A model generated the notes under the pieces. It worked only from the letters and a program-made list of their open reading frames with translations, was not told where the DNA came from and did not search any database. From contig NC_134465.1 of assembly GCF_047948215.1 (NCBI RefSeq), positions 51,739,946 through 51,803,945 on the forward strand: DNA of 64,000 nucleotides, in the 5' to 3' direction. Shown here piece after piece: positions 46,056-57,669 of this stretch. The stretch is from Lycorma delicatula (lineage: Eukaryota > Arthropoda > Insecta > Hemiptera > Fulgoridae). Each line of letters begins with the position of its first letter. Within the stretch, counting starts at the first letter, position 1. The translations under genes and the position numbers were made by a program.

Positions 46056-46324
46056 CATTCTATAAAACGCTATACCAGAAATTTAATGAAATAATATATG
46101 AAAAAGGATTGGCTTTTACAGGATGTGGTTTAAGGTTGTTTGTTAATAGAATTTCAAAAAAATCCTCCTCTTATCTAGAAAGAAAAAATTAAAAATATTA
46201 TAAAATTAAGGAAGATTTAAACAAGAAGAAATAGAAATTCTGGACTTAAATTGGAAATTAATCATGAAAAATGCTTAAATAATCTTGAAAAGAAGGATTT
46301 TCTAGAAAGAAAAAGTTCTTGTTT

Positions 46325-46450
46325 TTCTGTTTAGCCTCTGGAATCACTGTAAGGTATTACTTCAGAGAATGAATGAGAATGATATATATGAATGTAAATT
46401 AAGTGTAGTTTGGTACACTCTCAGGTCAACCATTTCTGAGATGTGTGTAA
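46325..46450 (-). repeat. SINE family A, 3' part
   Basis: TTTCTGTTTAGCCTCTGGAA through AACCATTTCTGAGATGTGTG. The head is missing. Confidence 0.8.
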
Positions 46451-46582
46451 CAAAAAATTATTATAATAGTTAAACTGTTAACAAAAATGAAGTTGCAATT
46501 GTAAAGATATGTTTTCCACCTTTTTATAGCGGTGAATTAAAACCACACGATAGAATTGTACAGAAATAAATATATACTTCTT

Positions 46583-46833
46583 CCAATGTAAGGTGTTACT
46601 TCAAAGAATGAATGAGGATGATATGTATGAGTGTAAATGAAGTGTAGTCTCAGTTCGACCATTCCTGAGATGTGTGGTTAATTGAAACCTAATCACCAAA
46701 GAACACCAGTATCCATGATCTAGAATTGAAATCCGTGTAAAAATAATTGACTTTACTAATACTTGAACACTGGAACTCTCGACTTTCAAATCAGCTGATT
46801 TGGGAAAACGCGTTCACCACTTGACCAACTTGG
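46583..46833 (-). repeat. SINE family A, nearly complete copy
   Basis: It lacks only the extreme 3' end. It holds ATCCATGATCTAGAATTGAA, the palindrome CAAATCAGCTGATTTG (46787-46802) and CCACTTGACCAACTTGGTGA, the A-box side. Confidence 0.88.
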
Positions 46834-46935
46834 TGAGTTAGGTTAATTGAAACCCAACCACCAAAGAACACCACAACCTAGTATTCAAATCCATATAAAA
46901 GTAACTAACTTTAGAACTCTCAACTTCAAAATCAA
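46834..46935 (-). repeat. SINE family A, partial copy in tandem
   Basis: GGTTAATTGAAACCCAACCA, AACACCACAACCTAGTATTC and AAGTAACTAACTTTAGAACT follow the previous copy directly, so two SINEs lie head to tail. Confidence 0.75.
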
Positions 46936-46975
46936 GAAAGAAGAAGCTCAGAAATATAGAAAAGAGTAATGACAT

Positions 46976-47130
46976 AAGCCGATTTCCATGGTAAAGTGAT
47001 AGTGTCATCGCTTTTAATCCGGAGAATTCGGGTTCGAATCCCAATGAGATATGATATTTTTAATATGCTACAAATTTCCATTTCCATATTCCTACGTACA
47101 AGCTTCAAAGCTTCTGTGGTGAATTAATGA
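46976..47130 (+). repeat. SINE family B (tRNA-derived), copy 1
   Basis: tRNA-like head with a B box GGGTTCGAATCCC (47030-47042) after CTTTTAATCCGGAG, which sits where the anticodon arm would be. The body ATTTTTAATATGCTACAAAT, TTCCATATTCCTACGTACAA and GCTTCTGTGGTGAATTAATG is shared with the copies at 52988 and 58030. No complete tRNA cloverleaf, so not a tRNA gene. Confidence 0.85.
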
Positions 47131-47253
47131 ACTAATTCATCAAGCAAAAATAAAAATAAAAAAAACTCAGGAAATTTATAAAAAAAGTGATTATAAAAAA
47201 GTTTTACGATAAATAATAACAACAAAAAATATTTAAAAAATATCAGAATTATT

Positions 47254-50020
47254 TTTTTTTTTTTTTTTTTTGTCTTCAGTCATTTGACTGGTTTGATGCA
47301 GCTCTCCAAGATTCCCTATCTAGTGCTAGTCGTTTCATTTCAGTATACCCTCTACATCCTACATCCCCAACAATTTGTTTTACATACTCCAAACATGGCC
47401 TGCCTACACAATTTTTCCCTTCTACCTGTCCTTCCAATATTAAAGCGACTATTCCAGGATGCCTTAGTATGTGGCCTATAAGTCTGTCTCTTCTATTAAC
47501 TATATTTTTCCAAATGCTACTTTCTTCATCTATTTGCCGCAATACCTCTTCATTTGTCACTTTATCCACCCATCTGATTTTTAACATTCTCCTATAGCAC
47601 CACATTTCAAAAGCTTCTCAGATACTCCGATTGTCCAAGTTTCACTTCCATATAAAGCGACACTCCAAACATACACTTTCAAAAATCTTTTCCTGACATT
47701 TAAATTCATTTTTGATGTAAACAAATTATATTTCTTACTGAAGGCTCGTTTAGCTTGTGCTATTCGGCATTTTATATCGCTCCTGCTTCGTCCATCTTTA
47801 GTAATTTTACTTCCCAAATAACAAAATTCTTCTACCTCCATAATCTTTTCTCCTCCTATTTTCACATTCAGTGGTCCATCTTTGTTATTTCTACTACATT
47901 TCATTACTTTTGTTTTGTTCTTGTTTATTTTCATGCGATAGTTTTTGCGTAGGACTTCATCTATGCCGCCGTTCATTGTTTCTTCTAAATCCTTTTTACT
48001 CTCGGCTAGAATCACTATATCATCAGCAAATCGTAGCATCTTTATCTTTTCACCTTGTACTGTTACTCCGAATCTAAATTGTTCTTTAACATCATTAACT
48101 GCTAGTTCCATGTAAAGATTAAAAAGTAACGGCGATAGGGAACATCCTTGTCGGACTCCCTTTCTTATTAGGGCTTCTTTCCTATGTTCTTCAATTGTTA
48201 TTGTTGCTGTTTGGTTCCTGTACATGTTAGCAATTGTTCTTCTATCTCTGCATTTGAACCCTATTTTTTTTAAAATGCTGAACATTTTATTCCAGTCTAC
48301 GTTATCGAAAGCCTTTTCTAGGTCTATAAACGCCAAGTATGTTGGTTTGTTTTTCTTTAATCTTCCTTCTACTATTAATCTGAGGCCTAAAATTGCTTCC
48401 CTTGTCCCTATACTTTTCCTGAAACCAAATTGGTCTTCTCCTAACACTTCTTCCACTCTCCTCTCAATTCTTCTGTATAAAATTCTAGTTAAGATTTTTG
48501 ATGCATGACTAGTTAAACTAATTGTTCTGTATTCTTCACATTTATCTGCCCCTGCTTTCTTTGGTATCATAACTATAACACTTTTTTTGAAGTCTGATGA
48601 AATTCCCCATTTTCATAAATATTACACACCAGTTTGTATAATCTATCAATCGCTTCCTCACCTGCACTGCGCAGTAATTCTACAGGTATTCCGTCTATTC
48701 CAGGAGCCTTTCTGCCATTTAAATCTTTTAATGCTCTCTTAAATTCAGATCTCAGTATTGTTTGTCCCATTTCATCCTCCTCAACTTCCTCTTCTTCCTC
48801 TATAACACCATTTTCTAATTCATTTCCTCCGTATAACTCTTCAATATATTCCACCGATCTATCGACTTTACCTTTCGTATTATATATTGGTGTACCATCT
48901 TTGTTTAACACATTATTAGATTTTAATTTATGTACCCCAAAATTTTCCTTAACTTTCCTGTATGCTCCGTCTATTTTACCAATGTTCATTTCTCTTTCCA
49001 CTTCTGAACACTTTTCTTTAATCCACTCTTCTTTCACCAGTTTGCACTTCCTGTTTATAGCATTTCTTAATTTCCGATAGTTCCTTTTACTTTCTTCATC
49101 ACTAGCATTCTTATATTTTCTACGTTCATCCATCAGCTGCAATATATCGTCTGAAACCCAAGGTTTTCTACCGGTTCTCTTTATTCCGCCTAAGTTTGCT
49201 TCTGCTGATTTAAGAATTTCCTTTTTAACATTTTCCCATTCTTCTTCTACATTTTCTACCTTATCTTTTTTACTCAGACCTCTTGCGATGTCCTTCTTTA
49301 CCTCCTCTTCCTCAAGCTTCTCTAAATTCCACCGATTCATCTGACACCTTTTCTTCAGGTTTTTAAACCCCAATCTACATTTCATTATCACCAAATTATG
49401 GTCGCTATCAATGTCTGCTCCAGGGTAAGTTTTGCAGTCAACGAGTTGATTTCTAAATCTTTGCTTAACCAGGATATAATCTATCTGATACCTTGCAGTA
49501 TCGCCTGGCTTTTTCCAAGTGTATATTCTTCTATTATGATTTTTAAATCGGGTGTTGGCAATTACTAAATTATACTTCGTGCAAAACTCTATAAGTCGGT
49601 CCCCTCTTTCATTCCTTCTGCCCAGCCCGTATTCACCCACTATATTTCCTTCCTTGCCTTTTCCAATGCTTGCATTCCAATCTCCAACTATTATTAAATT
49701 TTCATCTCCTTTTACGTGTTTAATTGCTTCATCAATCTCTTCGTATACACACTCTACCTCATCATCATCATGGGCGCTTGTAGGCATATAGACGTTAACA
49801 ATCGTTGTCGGTTTAGGTTTTGATTTTATCCTTATTACAATGATTCTATCGCTATGCGTTTTGAAATACTCCACTCTCCTCCCTATCTTCTTGTTCAACA
49901 CGAAACCTACTTCTGCCTGCCCATTATTTGACGCTGAGTTAATTACTCTAAAATCACCTGACCAAAAGTCGCCTTCCTCTTCCCACCGAACCTCACTAAT
50001 TCCTACTATATCCACATTTG
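47254..50020 (-). mobile_element. RTE-like LINE (family 1), longest copy: endonuclease and reverse transcriptase, two frameshifts
   Basis: The minus strand encodes an AP-like endonuclease (GISEVRW, VNVYMPTSAHDDDE, IIVGDWNASIG, YQIDYILVKQR, DSDHNLVIMK) and a reverse transcriptase (APGIDGIPVELL, AFIDLEKAFDNVDW, VRQGCSLSPLLFN, LRFADDIVILAES). The C-terminal region ends DRESWRAASNQSND. An 11-bp target-site duplication TCAGAATTATT (47243-47253, 50021-50031) fixes both ends. The copy is 5' truncated inside the endonuclease, so the ATG and first 13 or so residues of the open frame (from 50060) are host flank. One base is missing near 48590, shifting frame just before MIPKKAGADK, and 13 bases are missing near 47618 between two CTTCT words, shifting frame after TIGVSEK. 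All catalytic residues of the RT are present. The poly(A) tail is the T-run at 47254-47271. Confidence 0.95.
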
Positions 50021-50031
50021 TCAGAATTATT

Positions 50032-51297
50032 AATGAAATAAAATTGTATGTACTTTTCATTCAAAAAAAAAAAAAAATGTGTATATGTAATTTGTCATAA
50101 GCGTACAAGAAAGTCATGTCAAGGTACAAGGTGTCCATATCAGATTATTTTGTTTTGTTGTATTAAGAATTTTTATTAGGTACAGAGAGAATAATACTAT
50201 TCTGTGTTCATTTTTCGACTGTTTATTTCATTAAAAAAAAACATTTTTAAACGTTTTTTTTTTTTTTTACTTTTTATTGGCTAAATTTACATTAATTTTC
50301 TCAAAATTAAATTCTTTACAAGTTTTATTAGTAAATCTTCCGCATTTATTAATCATTTAATAAAGCTATTATACTTACTATAAACCTAAAAAAAAAAATT
50401 GTTGTTCCAACACCGAATTCTGTGTTTTACGTCGGATATCTTAAAAACTATTGAAGTTACAGTTCTGGGACTTATTTTATTCTATTTCCCAGCTTAAATT
50501 ATGTAAGAAACCACCAACTTTACTTCTTAATTTGGGTCCCAAAAATTATAAAAAGGGGTTAATTTTATTAAAAGAGTTGAAAATATGAGCGAATTATTTC
50601 GCTGGCCGTAACTCGAAAAAAAAAGCTTTTCCAGACTTATGTTTATATGGAAATTTTTTCATTATTTTTACTAGTAGAACATATCCTGAAAGTTTCTTCG
50701 TGGGATAATTGTATAAAAGGAAATTATATTTTAAGTAAATGATATTTTTGTACTCTTCATACTTCAAAACGTAAAGAAAACTTAAGTTTACCCCCTACAA
50801 TCCCACTGTACAACCAAAAATAATACCGTAAGTTTCTTCGAAAAGTCAGTAAAAAAACATAAAGAAAAATAATTTGATTAAAATCAATCGATAAAGAGCT
50901 TAGAAATAAATTTTTTAAGTATGATTCTGTGTATTGGATAAGTTAGTAACGTCACTATATTATGTGTTAGCATTTTTTTTTGTGGTAGGAATAAACACAT
51001 ATTAAATATATAAAAGGTAAACACAGAGTGTTTCTTTCTGTTATTTTTTCCATCTATTTAAATATATTGATATTTATGAAGTTTATACAAGAGGTTATAC
51101 AGGAAAAAAAACAATAAAAAAATACGGAATTGAAATATCAATATTTAATAAAGTTTGAAAACGAATTTTTTTTGTTTGCAATTGTCTATCAGTTTATGTC
51201 TACTGCTGTACGTGTAATGGCAAGTAGTAATTTTCTTTTTATGGTAGTTGTTACTGTGTTATATTTATATCCTATTCCCTCTGTCTCGCTCCCTCTC

Positions 51298-51341
<44 letters not shown>

Positions 51342-52521
51342 TTCACATAACAATTGAGTGACTAACTTTACTCGATCGTAGTATTGTGACGGTCAATTTG
51401 TTAGTTGATCTTCTTTGTTAATTTTATACGTTTCCATAGTAACCAAACGGTCAAACATTTTTATCCATTTATCAAATTATTATTTTATCACGAACGACAT
51501 GGTTGTGTTAACATTAAATACACATTATATAAATTTTCCTTTATCTGATTGTTAACTTAAAAGCCTTGCCATTAACTTAACTATTCATTCAGCTACGTTT
51601 TTATCAAAATATTACGCTACTAATTTTTCTTTAATGTTTTGTTTCTTTTATATAATAACAATAAAAAAATAATAAAACATGTTTAACATCAAAACATATT
51701 ATTATTTAAACGCTATTTTTATTTTTTTTTTTTTTACTCGATGAAACGGAATGAATTACAGAACTTGTTCAACACGTAAAAATATTGTATAAATATATGT
51801 TTCACCATAAAATAATAATTTCCGATTATATAAGTATTTTGAATAAATTCTTCTACACACCTTTTAATTTTTAAAGTCCGTTTTTAAATTATTCTGTATG
51901 TGTATGTTGAATTCAGTTTGAAAAATTAATTTTTTTATGTAAAAAAAATTTGTAACAAATATTTCTTTGCTGGTGAATATAGCAAAAGAATCCACATATT
52001 AAAGGGGAAAGTATGATCATCGTTTCAATAATTGGGTATCGGAGTTTTATCAAATCTTTACGTTTTAAGAGTCCAAGTATTTAATTTAGACCAAAAAAAA
52101 AATATCGATGTATGTATTTGCATATGTCAACTGCCTTTGGCCTTATATCTCAGGATTCACAAAACTAATTTTCTTTATATTAGGTTTTAATATTTTTACA
52201 CTTGGGGTAAAATATTAAAATATTGGGGTTAAATTCGTTAAGAAGGTCTCGCAAAAAACCTATTTCGATTTTCTTCAGAGACATTTTTGAGAAACTTTAT
52301 TAAGGAAATTTGATACATACATTGCATATATAAATACCCCAATTTTTGTTTTTTAAAAAATCAACCCCCACTTGTTAAAATTAAAATATATTTTTTGTTT
52401 TTCTATCTACCTCCCTCTCGTTTAAATACTTATAATTTTTTTTTTTTGACAGTTCAATACTTCATGTACAGATCTATCAAAAAACAATATTTTTTAATAT
52501 TATAGACCGCGAACGTCTTTC
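50032..52521. other. AT-rich spacer; old non-coding repeats, no gene seen
   Basis: 50425-50500 looks like a reversed diverged copy of the 31.7-kb repeat (CAGTTCTGGGACTTATT). 51302-51338 is a (TA)n run of about 18 units. 52120-52200 (GGCCTTATATCTCAGGATTC) resembles common non-coding repeats. Nothing coding was found. Confidence 0.5.
51430..51443 (+). promoter_or_regulatory. RFX X-box-like motif
   Basis: GTTTCCATAGTAAC matches the general X-box pattern (half sites around GTTNCC and GGTAAC-like AGTAAC). It is a single occurrence about 6 kb upstream of painless beyond a LINE, so chance is quite possible. Confidence 0.2.
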
Positions 52522-52640
52522 TTTTTCTGTTTACCATACGGAACCACAATAAGGTATTATTTCAGAAAATGATTTGTATGAATGTAAATAAAGTTTAGTC
52601 TTATACAGTCTCGGGTTGACCATTCCTGAAACACCGGACT
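52522..52640 (-). repeat. SINE family A, 3' part, diverged
   Basis: TTTTTCTGTTTACCATACGG, GGTATTATTTCAGAAAATGA, GTATGAATGTAAATAAAG and GGTTGACCATTCCTGAAAC. Confidence 0.8.
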
Positions 52641-52987
52641 TAAAAACAGAAAAGTTTTTTGAAAATGTTCTTTTTTTTATTTTAGCATCTATCGAAGGAA
52701 GTGTTAGATTTAGATAAAACTTTACTTAAGTAAATTTGTTAAGCCTAACCAAAATATAATTTTTATTTTCAAAATTAGTTTCCTGAAATCATACTCTGTA
52801 TTCACAGAAATGTGGTTTTAAATAAAAATTGAAAATATTAGACAAAAAAATAAAAAATCTCAATAAACTAGACTTCTTGATAATTTAAGTTCTTTATAAC
52901 TAGTTTAATTAATCTTTACTAATCATCTAGTAATAAAATATTTGGGTAAATTTAAATCTAAAATTATTCTCAAACTAATAAATACTT

Positions 52988-53140
52988 TTCCGGCCTCTGT
53001 GGTGCGATTGGTAGCGTCTCGTCCTTTCATCCGGAGGTCTTGCGTTCGAATCCCGATTAGGCATGGCATTTTTCATATGCTACATTTCCATATCCTACGC
53101 ACAAGCTTTTAAGCTTATGTGGCAATATCATAAAGCGAAA
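52988..53140 (+). repeat. SINE family B (tRNA-derived), copy 2
   Basis: Head CCGGCCTCTGTGGTGCGATT, then GGTAGCGTCTCGTCC (A-box side), CTTTCATCCGGAGG at the anticodon-arm position, and the B box GCGTTCGAATCCC. Body CATATGCTACATTTCCATAT, CCTACGCACAAGCTTTTAAG and an A-rich tail. The acceptor stem can pair over only about four bases, so this is a tRNA-derived repeat. Confidence 0.9.
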
Positions 53141-54684
53141 AAAAAATTCATTCAGATCGATTCAACGGTTTTTGTATTTAAAAAAATAAATATACGGAAT
53201 GTCTGATTTACATGCAAATATAACATATTACATATTTGGCAATTTAGCTCCAAATATAAAAACAATTTCCAGTTTCAAAGATAGACTTCTTAATTAAGAT
53301 AAAATATTTAATCGTAGAAAATATATCCTCTTCTGCAGCTAAAATATACATGTGAAATATTTAAATGAAATCCCCCTAGTTGAAGAATTTATGATAATCA
53401 AAAGCACCAAAATAGTAAAACAGTTTGAATATTTCTACTCTATTTATTTCATATTCCGTTGTATTATTACGGTTTACATTATGCGACCTTCCCATCAGTG
53501 TAGAAAGGACAGTACAAAAGAATTCAAAATATTTCATTAAAAGTCAAGTAAACACATTGATATGTCAAACCACATTTAATATTTATTTCATTTTTATAGC
53601 TCTATAAAGAAAATAATAAAATATAATTAAACATTTAATTTTATACGTTTTATTACTGAAAAAGACTTATACTAAAATTAATGAGATACTGCGCCTTGTA
53701 GAACTATAATCATAATACTACTATCAAGTTTTTATATGTTCATATAAATGAATGCTTAGACAATTCAGAAGATTAAATGACTACTATAAGGTTTTGGGTT
53801 CAATTCCTGGTAAGTACCTGAAATTTCATTGGAAGGTAGAACCATTTAAGCTCTTCCTGCTAACAAAATAAGATTAAAAAAAATAAATTTGAATACAGAA
53901 TGAGCAATATAAAAACGAATCTACCGGCTCTCAAACTGCAGTTATTTTAGTGTCACCTTTAACGCTGCTACACTAAGCTCAGTATTGGTTATATACGTTA
54001 CTACTCTCGTTTATTGTTGACAATTATAAACTGTTCATGCTTCAGTACAAAAAGCTTTATTCGATAAAGAAAAGGATTAGTATAATGGATATTTATGTGC
54101 ATTTTGAAACCTTTTAAAAAAAAGCATAAAATATTCGCGTAAAAATCCCACAAAAGAGTAACTAACAAGATTCAGTAAAAAAACAAAAAAAAAAAAAAAC
54201 AAAGTAAAATGGGGATAATGTAAAACGAAAAACGAAATAGGCGATCTTTCGTTATAGCTGTAGAGGTCATAATTGATATTCAAAAAATTTCTTCTGGTCT
54301 GAAAGGATTTATACGTAATTTACCACAACAAAAAGGTCTAAAATACAAATATTGCCGTAAGATCTTTCATGATTTAAATAAATTTGCAACAAATTTAAGA
54401 GAACAGACAAACTTAAACGTTTTAAGAGTTGTAAGAGATTTTGAATGAATCGGAAATTTTAATGAGTTTACAGGTCTTTTGTAAAAATCCAGACAAAACT
54501 ATAAAGATTGATCGAGTTCTTAGAAGTTTCTACTACCATTATTAAATGAGGCAAAATTGATTTGATGATATCCAATATCTAAATCAGAGTTTATCGTTCA
54601 AAAACCGAACAAAACAAGAAATAAATATTAAAAATTAAAAAACAGGACTGCCAAAATAAAAACAATGCTCTTAATATAAGATAA
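53141..54684. other. AT-rich spacer, no gene supported
   Basis: A weak tRNA-like phrase TTTTGGGTTCAATTCCTGG lies near 53787-53805. No A box or paired stems could be assigned. Two overlapping 60-residue frames near 53400 look like random AT-rich text. Confidence 0.45.
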
Positions 54685-55998
54685 TTAATACCAAAAAAGC
54701 AGGAGCAAATAAATCTGAATAATACAGAACAATTAGCTTAACTAGTCGTGCATCAAAAATCTTAATTAGAATTCTGTACAAAAGAATTGAGAGGAGAGTA
54801 GGAGAAGTGTTAGGAGAAGACCATTTTGGTTTCAGAAAACGTATAGGGACAAGGGAAGCAATTTTAGCACTCAGATTAATAGTAGAAGGAAGATTGAAGA
54901 AAAACAAACCAATATATATGGCACTGATAGAATTAGAAAAGGCATTTGGTAACGTAGACTGAAATAAAATATTCAACATTTTTAAAAATTTAGGGTTGAA
55001 GTATAGAGATACAAGAACAATTGCTAACATTTACAGGAACCAAACTGCAACAGTAATAATTGAAGAACATAAGAAAGAAGCCGTAATAAAAAAGGGAGTC
55101 CGACAAGGATGTTCCCTATCTCTGTTACTTTTTAATATTTACATAGAATTAGCAATTAATGATGTTAAAGAACAATTTAGATCTGAATTAACAGTGCAAG
55201 ATGAAAAGATAAAGATGCTATGATTTGCTGTTGATATAGTAATTTTGTCTGAGAGTAAAAAAAGATTTACAAGAAACAATGAATGACACGGATGAAGTCC
55301 AACGCAAAAAATACCGCATGAAAATAAACAAGAACAAAACGAAAGTAATGAAGTGTAGCAAAATTATTGTAGATGGACCACTGAATATAAAAATATGAAT
55401 AAAACAGATTATGGAGGTAGAAGAATTTTGTTATTTGAGAAGTAAAATTATTAAAGATGGACGAAACAGGAGCGATATAAAATGCTAAATAACGCAGGCG
55501 AAACGAGTTTTCAATCAGAAATATAATTTGCTTACATCAATGATTAATTTAAACTTCAGGAAAAGATTTTTGAAGGTATATGTTTATAGCGTAGCTTTGT
55601 ATGGAAGTGAAACTTGGACGATCGAAGTACCTGATAAGAAAAGATTAGAAGCTTTTGAAATGCGGTACTATAAGAGAATGTTTAAATCAGATAGGTGGAT
55701 AAAATTACTAATTAAAAGGTGTTGCGTCAAAACAATGAGAAAAGAAGCATTTGGAAAAATATAGTTAAATAAAGAGACAGACTTTTAGGTCACATATTAA
55801 GGCATCCTGTAATAATCGCTTTGATATTGGAGAAACAGGAAATTGGGAAAAAATTGTACAGGTGGGTTACGTATGGAATATGTAAAACAAATTGTTAGGG
55901 ATTTAAGATGTTAGGGGTATACCGAAATGAAACGACTGGCACTAGATAGGGAATCTTGGAGAGCTGCATCAAACCAGTCAAATGACAGAAGACAAAAA
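54685..55998 (+). mobile_element. RTE-like LINE (family 1), old diverged copy
   Basis: It starts at a sequence matching MIPKKAGADK and runs to the family 3' end ATCAAACCAGTCAAATGACA. Open pieces include TVIIEEHKKEAVIKKGVRQG (54996-55223) and FLKVYVYSVALYGSETWTIE (55528-55764). The catalytic segment is lost: the MLRFADDIV region reads ML, stop, FAVDIV. Many stops and frameshifts. No clear target-site duplication was seen. Confidence 0.9.
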
Positions 55999-56002
55999 CA
56001 AA

Positions 56003-56090
56003 TTTTTAATGTAGGATAATTAAAAGCGTGCGGGTGACAATTTTGTATACAGTATAATTTCTTTTTTTTTAATTTGTTAAATTTATTTTA

Positions 56091-56128
<38 letters not shown>

Positions 56129-56463
56129 TAAAATATATAGCATATATTCCCTATAACGTACGGATTCCAACGCTGGGTCATACATTAGAATCGATCCAGC
56201 CGTTGAGCTGCTCTCGTGGATCAAACATACACCATTCGCTATACATACACACACATAAATGTGTGTATTATAAATACATTACACTCCTTTTTGGGCAGTC
56301 GTGTAAAAAGAAGTGAACCATAAAATTTATTTCAAGTATATAAAGGGTATTTATATTTATACCCTTTTTAAATATAAATGGTATAAATATAAAGCATATA
56401 AATATTATTCAAAGGAACTAATGTGTTATCGGCTTGTATTTTATTCTGGAATTTTATCGGATT
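56003..56463. other. AT-rich spacer with palindromic (TA)n
   Basis: A TAGC-(AT)n-GCTA palindrome lies at about 56085-56135, extending as TTTTAGC...GCTAAAA. A short hairpin AAAGGGTAT...ATACCCTTT is at about 56341-56367. No gene was recognised. Confidence 0.6.
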
Positions 56464-56572
56464 TCAGATATGACAACTCAGGAATGACCGACCTGAAACT
56501 TATACACTTCATTTACATTCATACTTAAATCCTCATTCATCCTCTCAAGCAATACTTTACGGTGGTTGCAGA
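56464..56572 (+). repeat. SINE family A, 3' part, plus orientation
   Basis: CAACTCAGGAATGACCGACC, CACTTCATTTACATTCATAC and CTCATTCATCCTCTCAAG are the reverse complement of the family body. Confidence 0.8.
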
Positions 56573-57348
56573 CTTCTTTTCACTTTTGAAAAAGTTGCAA
56601 ATTTGTGACTATAAATTTGAATTTCTTCTTCTTCATTTGACCAATATTTATTTATTATATTGACCGATTTGTTTTATCTGAAATTTTGTTTATTTTATTA
56701 CATAAGCTACTAACCAAAACACCTCCACAGCAAAGACTTAAAATAAAAATTAAAATAAAGCACATTATTTAAAACGATACGCCTGATTTTATATCTTTCC
56801 ACAAAGTTCCTTACTTCCTAAAAAAAATAAATGTAACTTTTTTAAACAATTTTGTTTTTTTCGGACAAAAGAAAAAGACTGACATGGTTTTTTTCTTCTT
56901 TTTAGTTAGTTTTTTCTAGTCTTTTCTTTTTTTTTATTTGATTATTTTTTTTTAATTTAGTTAATTGTACTTTATCTATCTTCCACTAGTTCAATTTTTT
57001 TCATATTTTTATTTACTCACGAGTAACTAAAATGATTTAGATAAATTATTCATTCCTGTTTAATGAATATCGGTTCAGCTGTTCTAGAATTGAAGGGGAA
57101 ACGGAAGGAGTAGAAAATATATCACCAAATATTTTATTATTATTATTCTCCGACCGCAGTCTAGTAAAAGAATAAAATTCTGTACATTAAAAAATGTTGT
57201 TTTTTTTTAATATATATATATTTGTGCCCTCACACAACACAACACACACACCCATTAACTATATCTCCTCCAACAAAATTCTTTTTTCGATTATATTCTT
57301 ATCATCATGGCTTTTGACCTAAAAAAAACCTTGAAATATACGAGTGGG

Positions 57349-57352
57349 CTCT

Positions 57353-57416
<64 letters not shown>
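57349..57416. repeat. (CA)n(TA)n microsatellite
   Basis: About 18 CA units followed by about 12 TA units. It immediately precedes the candidate terminal exon on the other strand. Confidence 0.92.
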
Positions 57417-57462
57417 TTATTTATGTTAGTTTCAATAAGTATACATTTAATAATCAAACATG

Positions 57463-57621
57463 TTATTTAGTTTTAAATGTCCACGAAAGATGATACTTAG
57501 GTTTAACACGAATAGAAAGTTCCTTCACGAAGTATTCGCCACACTTAGCTGTCCAACCAACCGGTGGGTGCGTTTTGAAATTTGTATAGCACTGAGCCTC
57601 GTTGAATCTATCGAATTGCAC
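57463..57621 (-). CDS. Candidate terminal exon of an unidentified host gene
   Basis: On the minus strand a frame ending at TAA (57463-57465) reads RVQFDRFNEAQCYTNFKTHP, then PVGWTAKCGEYFVKELSIRV and KPKYHLSWTFKTK. It is clearly less AT-rich than the flanks, with a balanced protein-like composition including two Cys, two Trp and two Pro. An AATAAA lies about 45 bases after the stop (minus strand, about 57417-57423). A possible acceptor ...CTTATTGATCAAG ends near 57622; a second AG is at about 57603. The frame stays open to about 57670. No family was recognised. Upstream exons were not found before 64000. It could also be a relic of a mobile element. Confidence 0.4.
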   Translation of the reverse strand: MQFDRFNEAQCYTNFKTHPPVGWTAKCGEYFVKELSIRVKPKYHLSWTFKTK

Positions 57622-57669
57622 TCGCTCTTGATCAATAAGACAATTATTATCGTTCACGCAATATGAATA

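Noticed and set aside
48634..49080. 148-codon plus-strand frame rich in Ser/Pro (also its mirror at 58371-58817)
   Set aside because: Antisense shadow of the LINE ORF; it appears wherever that LINE region appears, in the opposite strand.
52988..53062. tRNA gene in the SINE B head
   Set aside because: A and B boxes are present but the acceptor stem pairs poorly and the sequence continues into a body shared with two other copies.
53770..53830. Possible tRNA-like sequence or third SINE (GGGTTCAATTCC)
   Set aside because: Only a B-box-like word; no A box, stems or second copy found.
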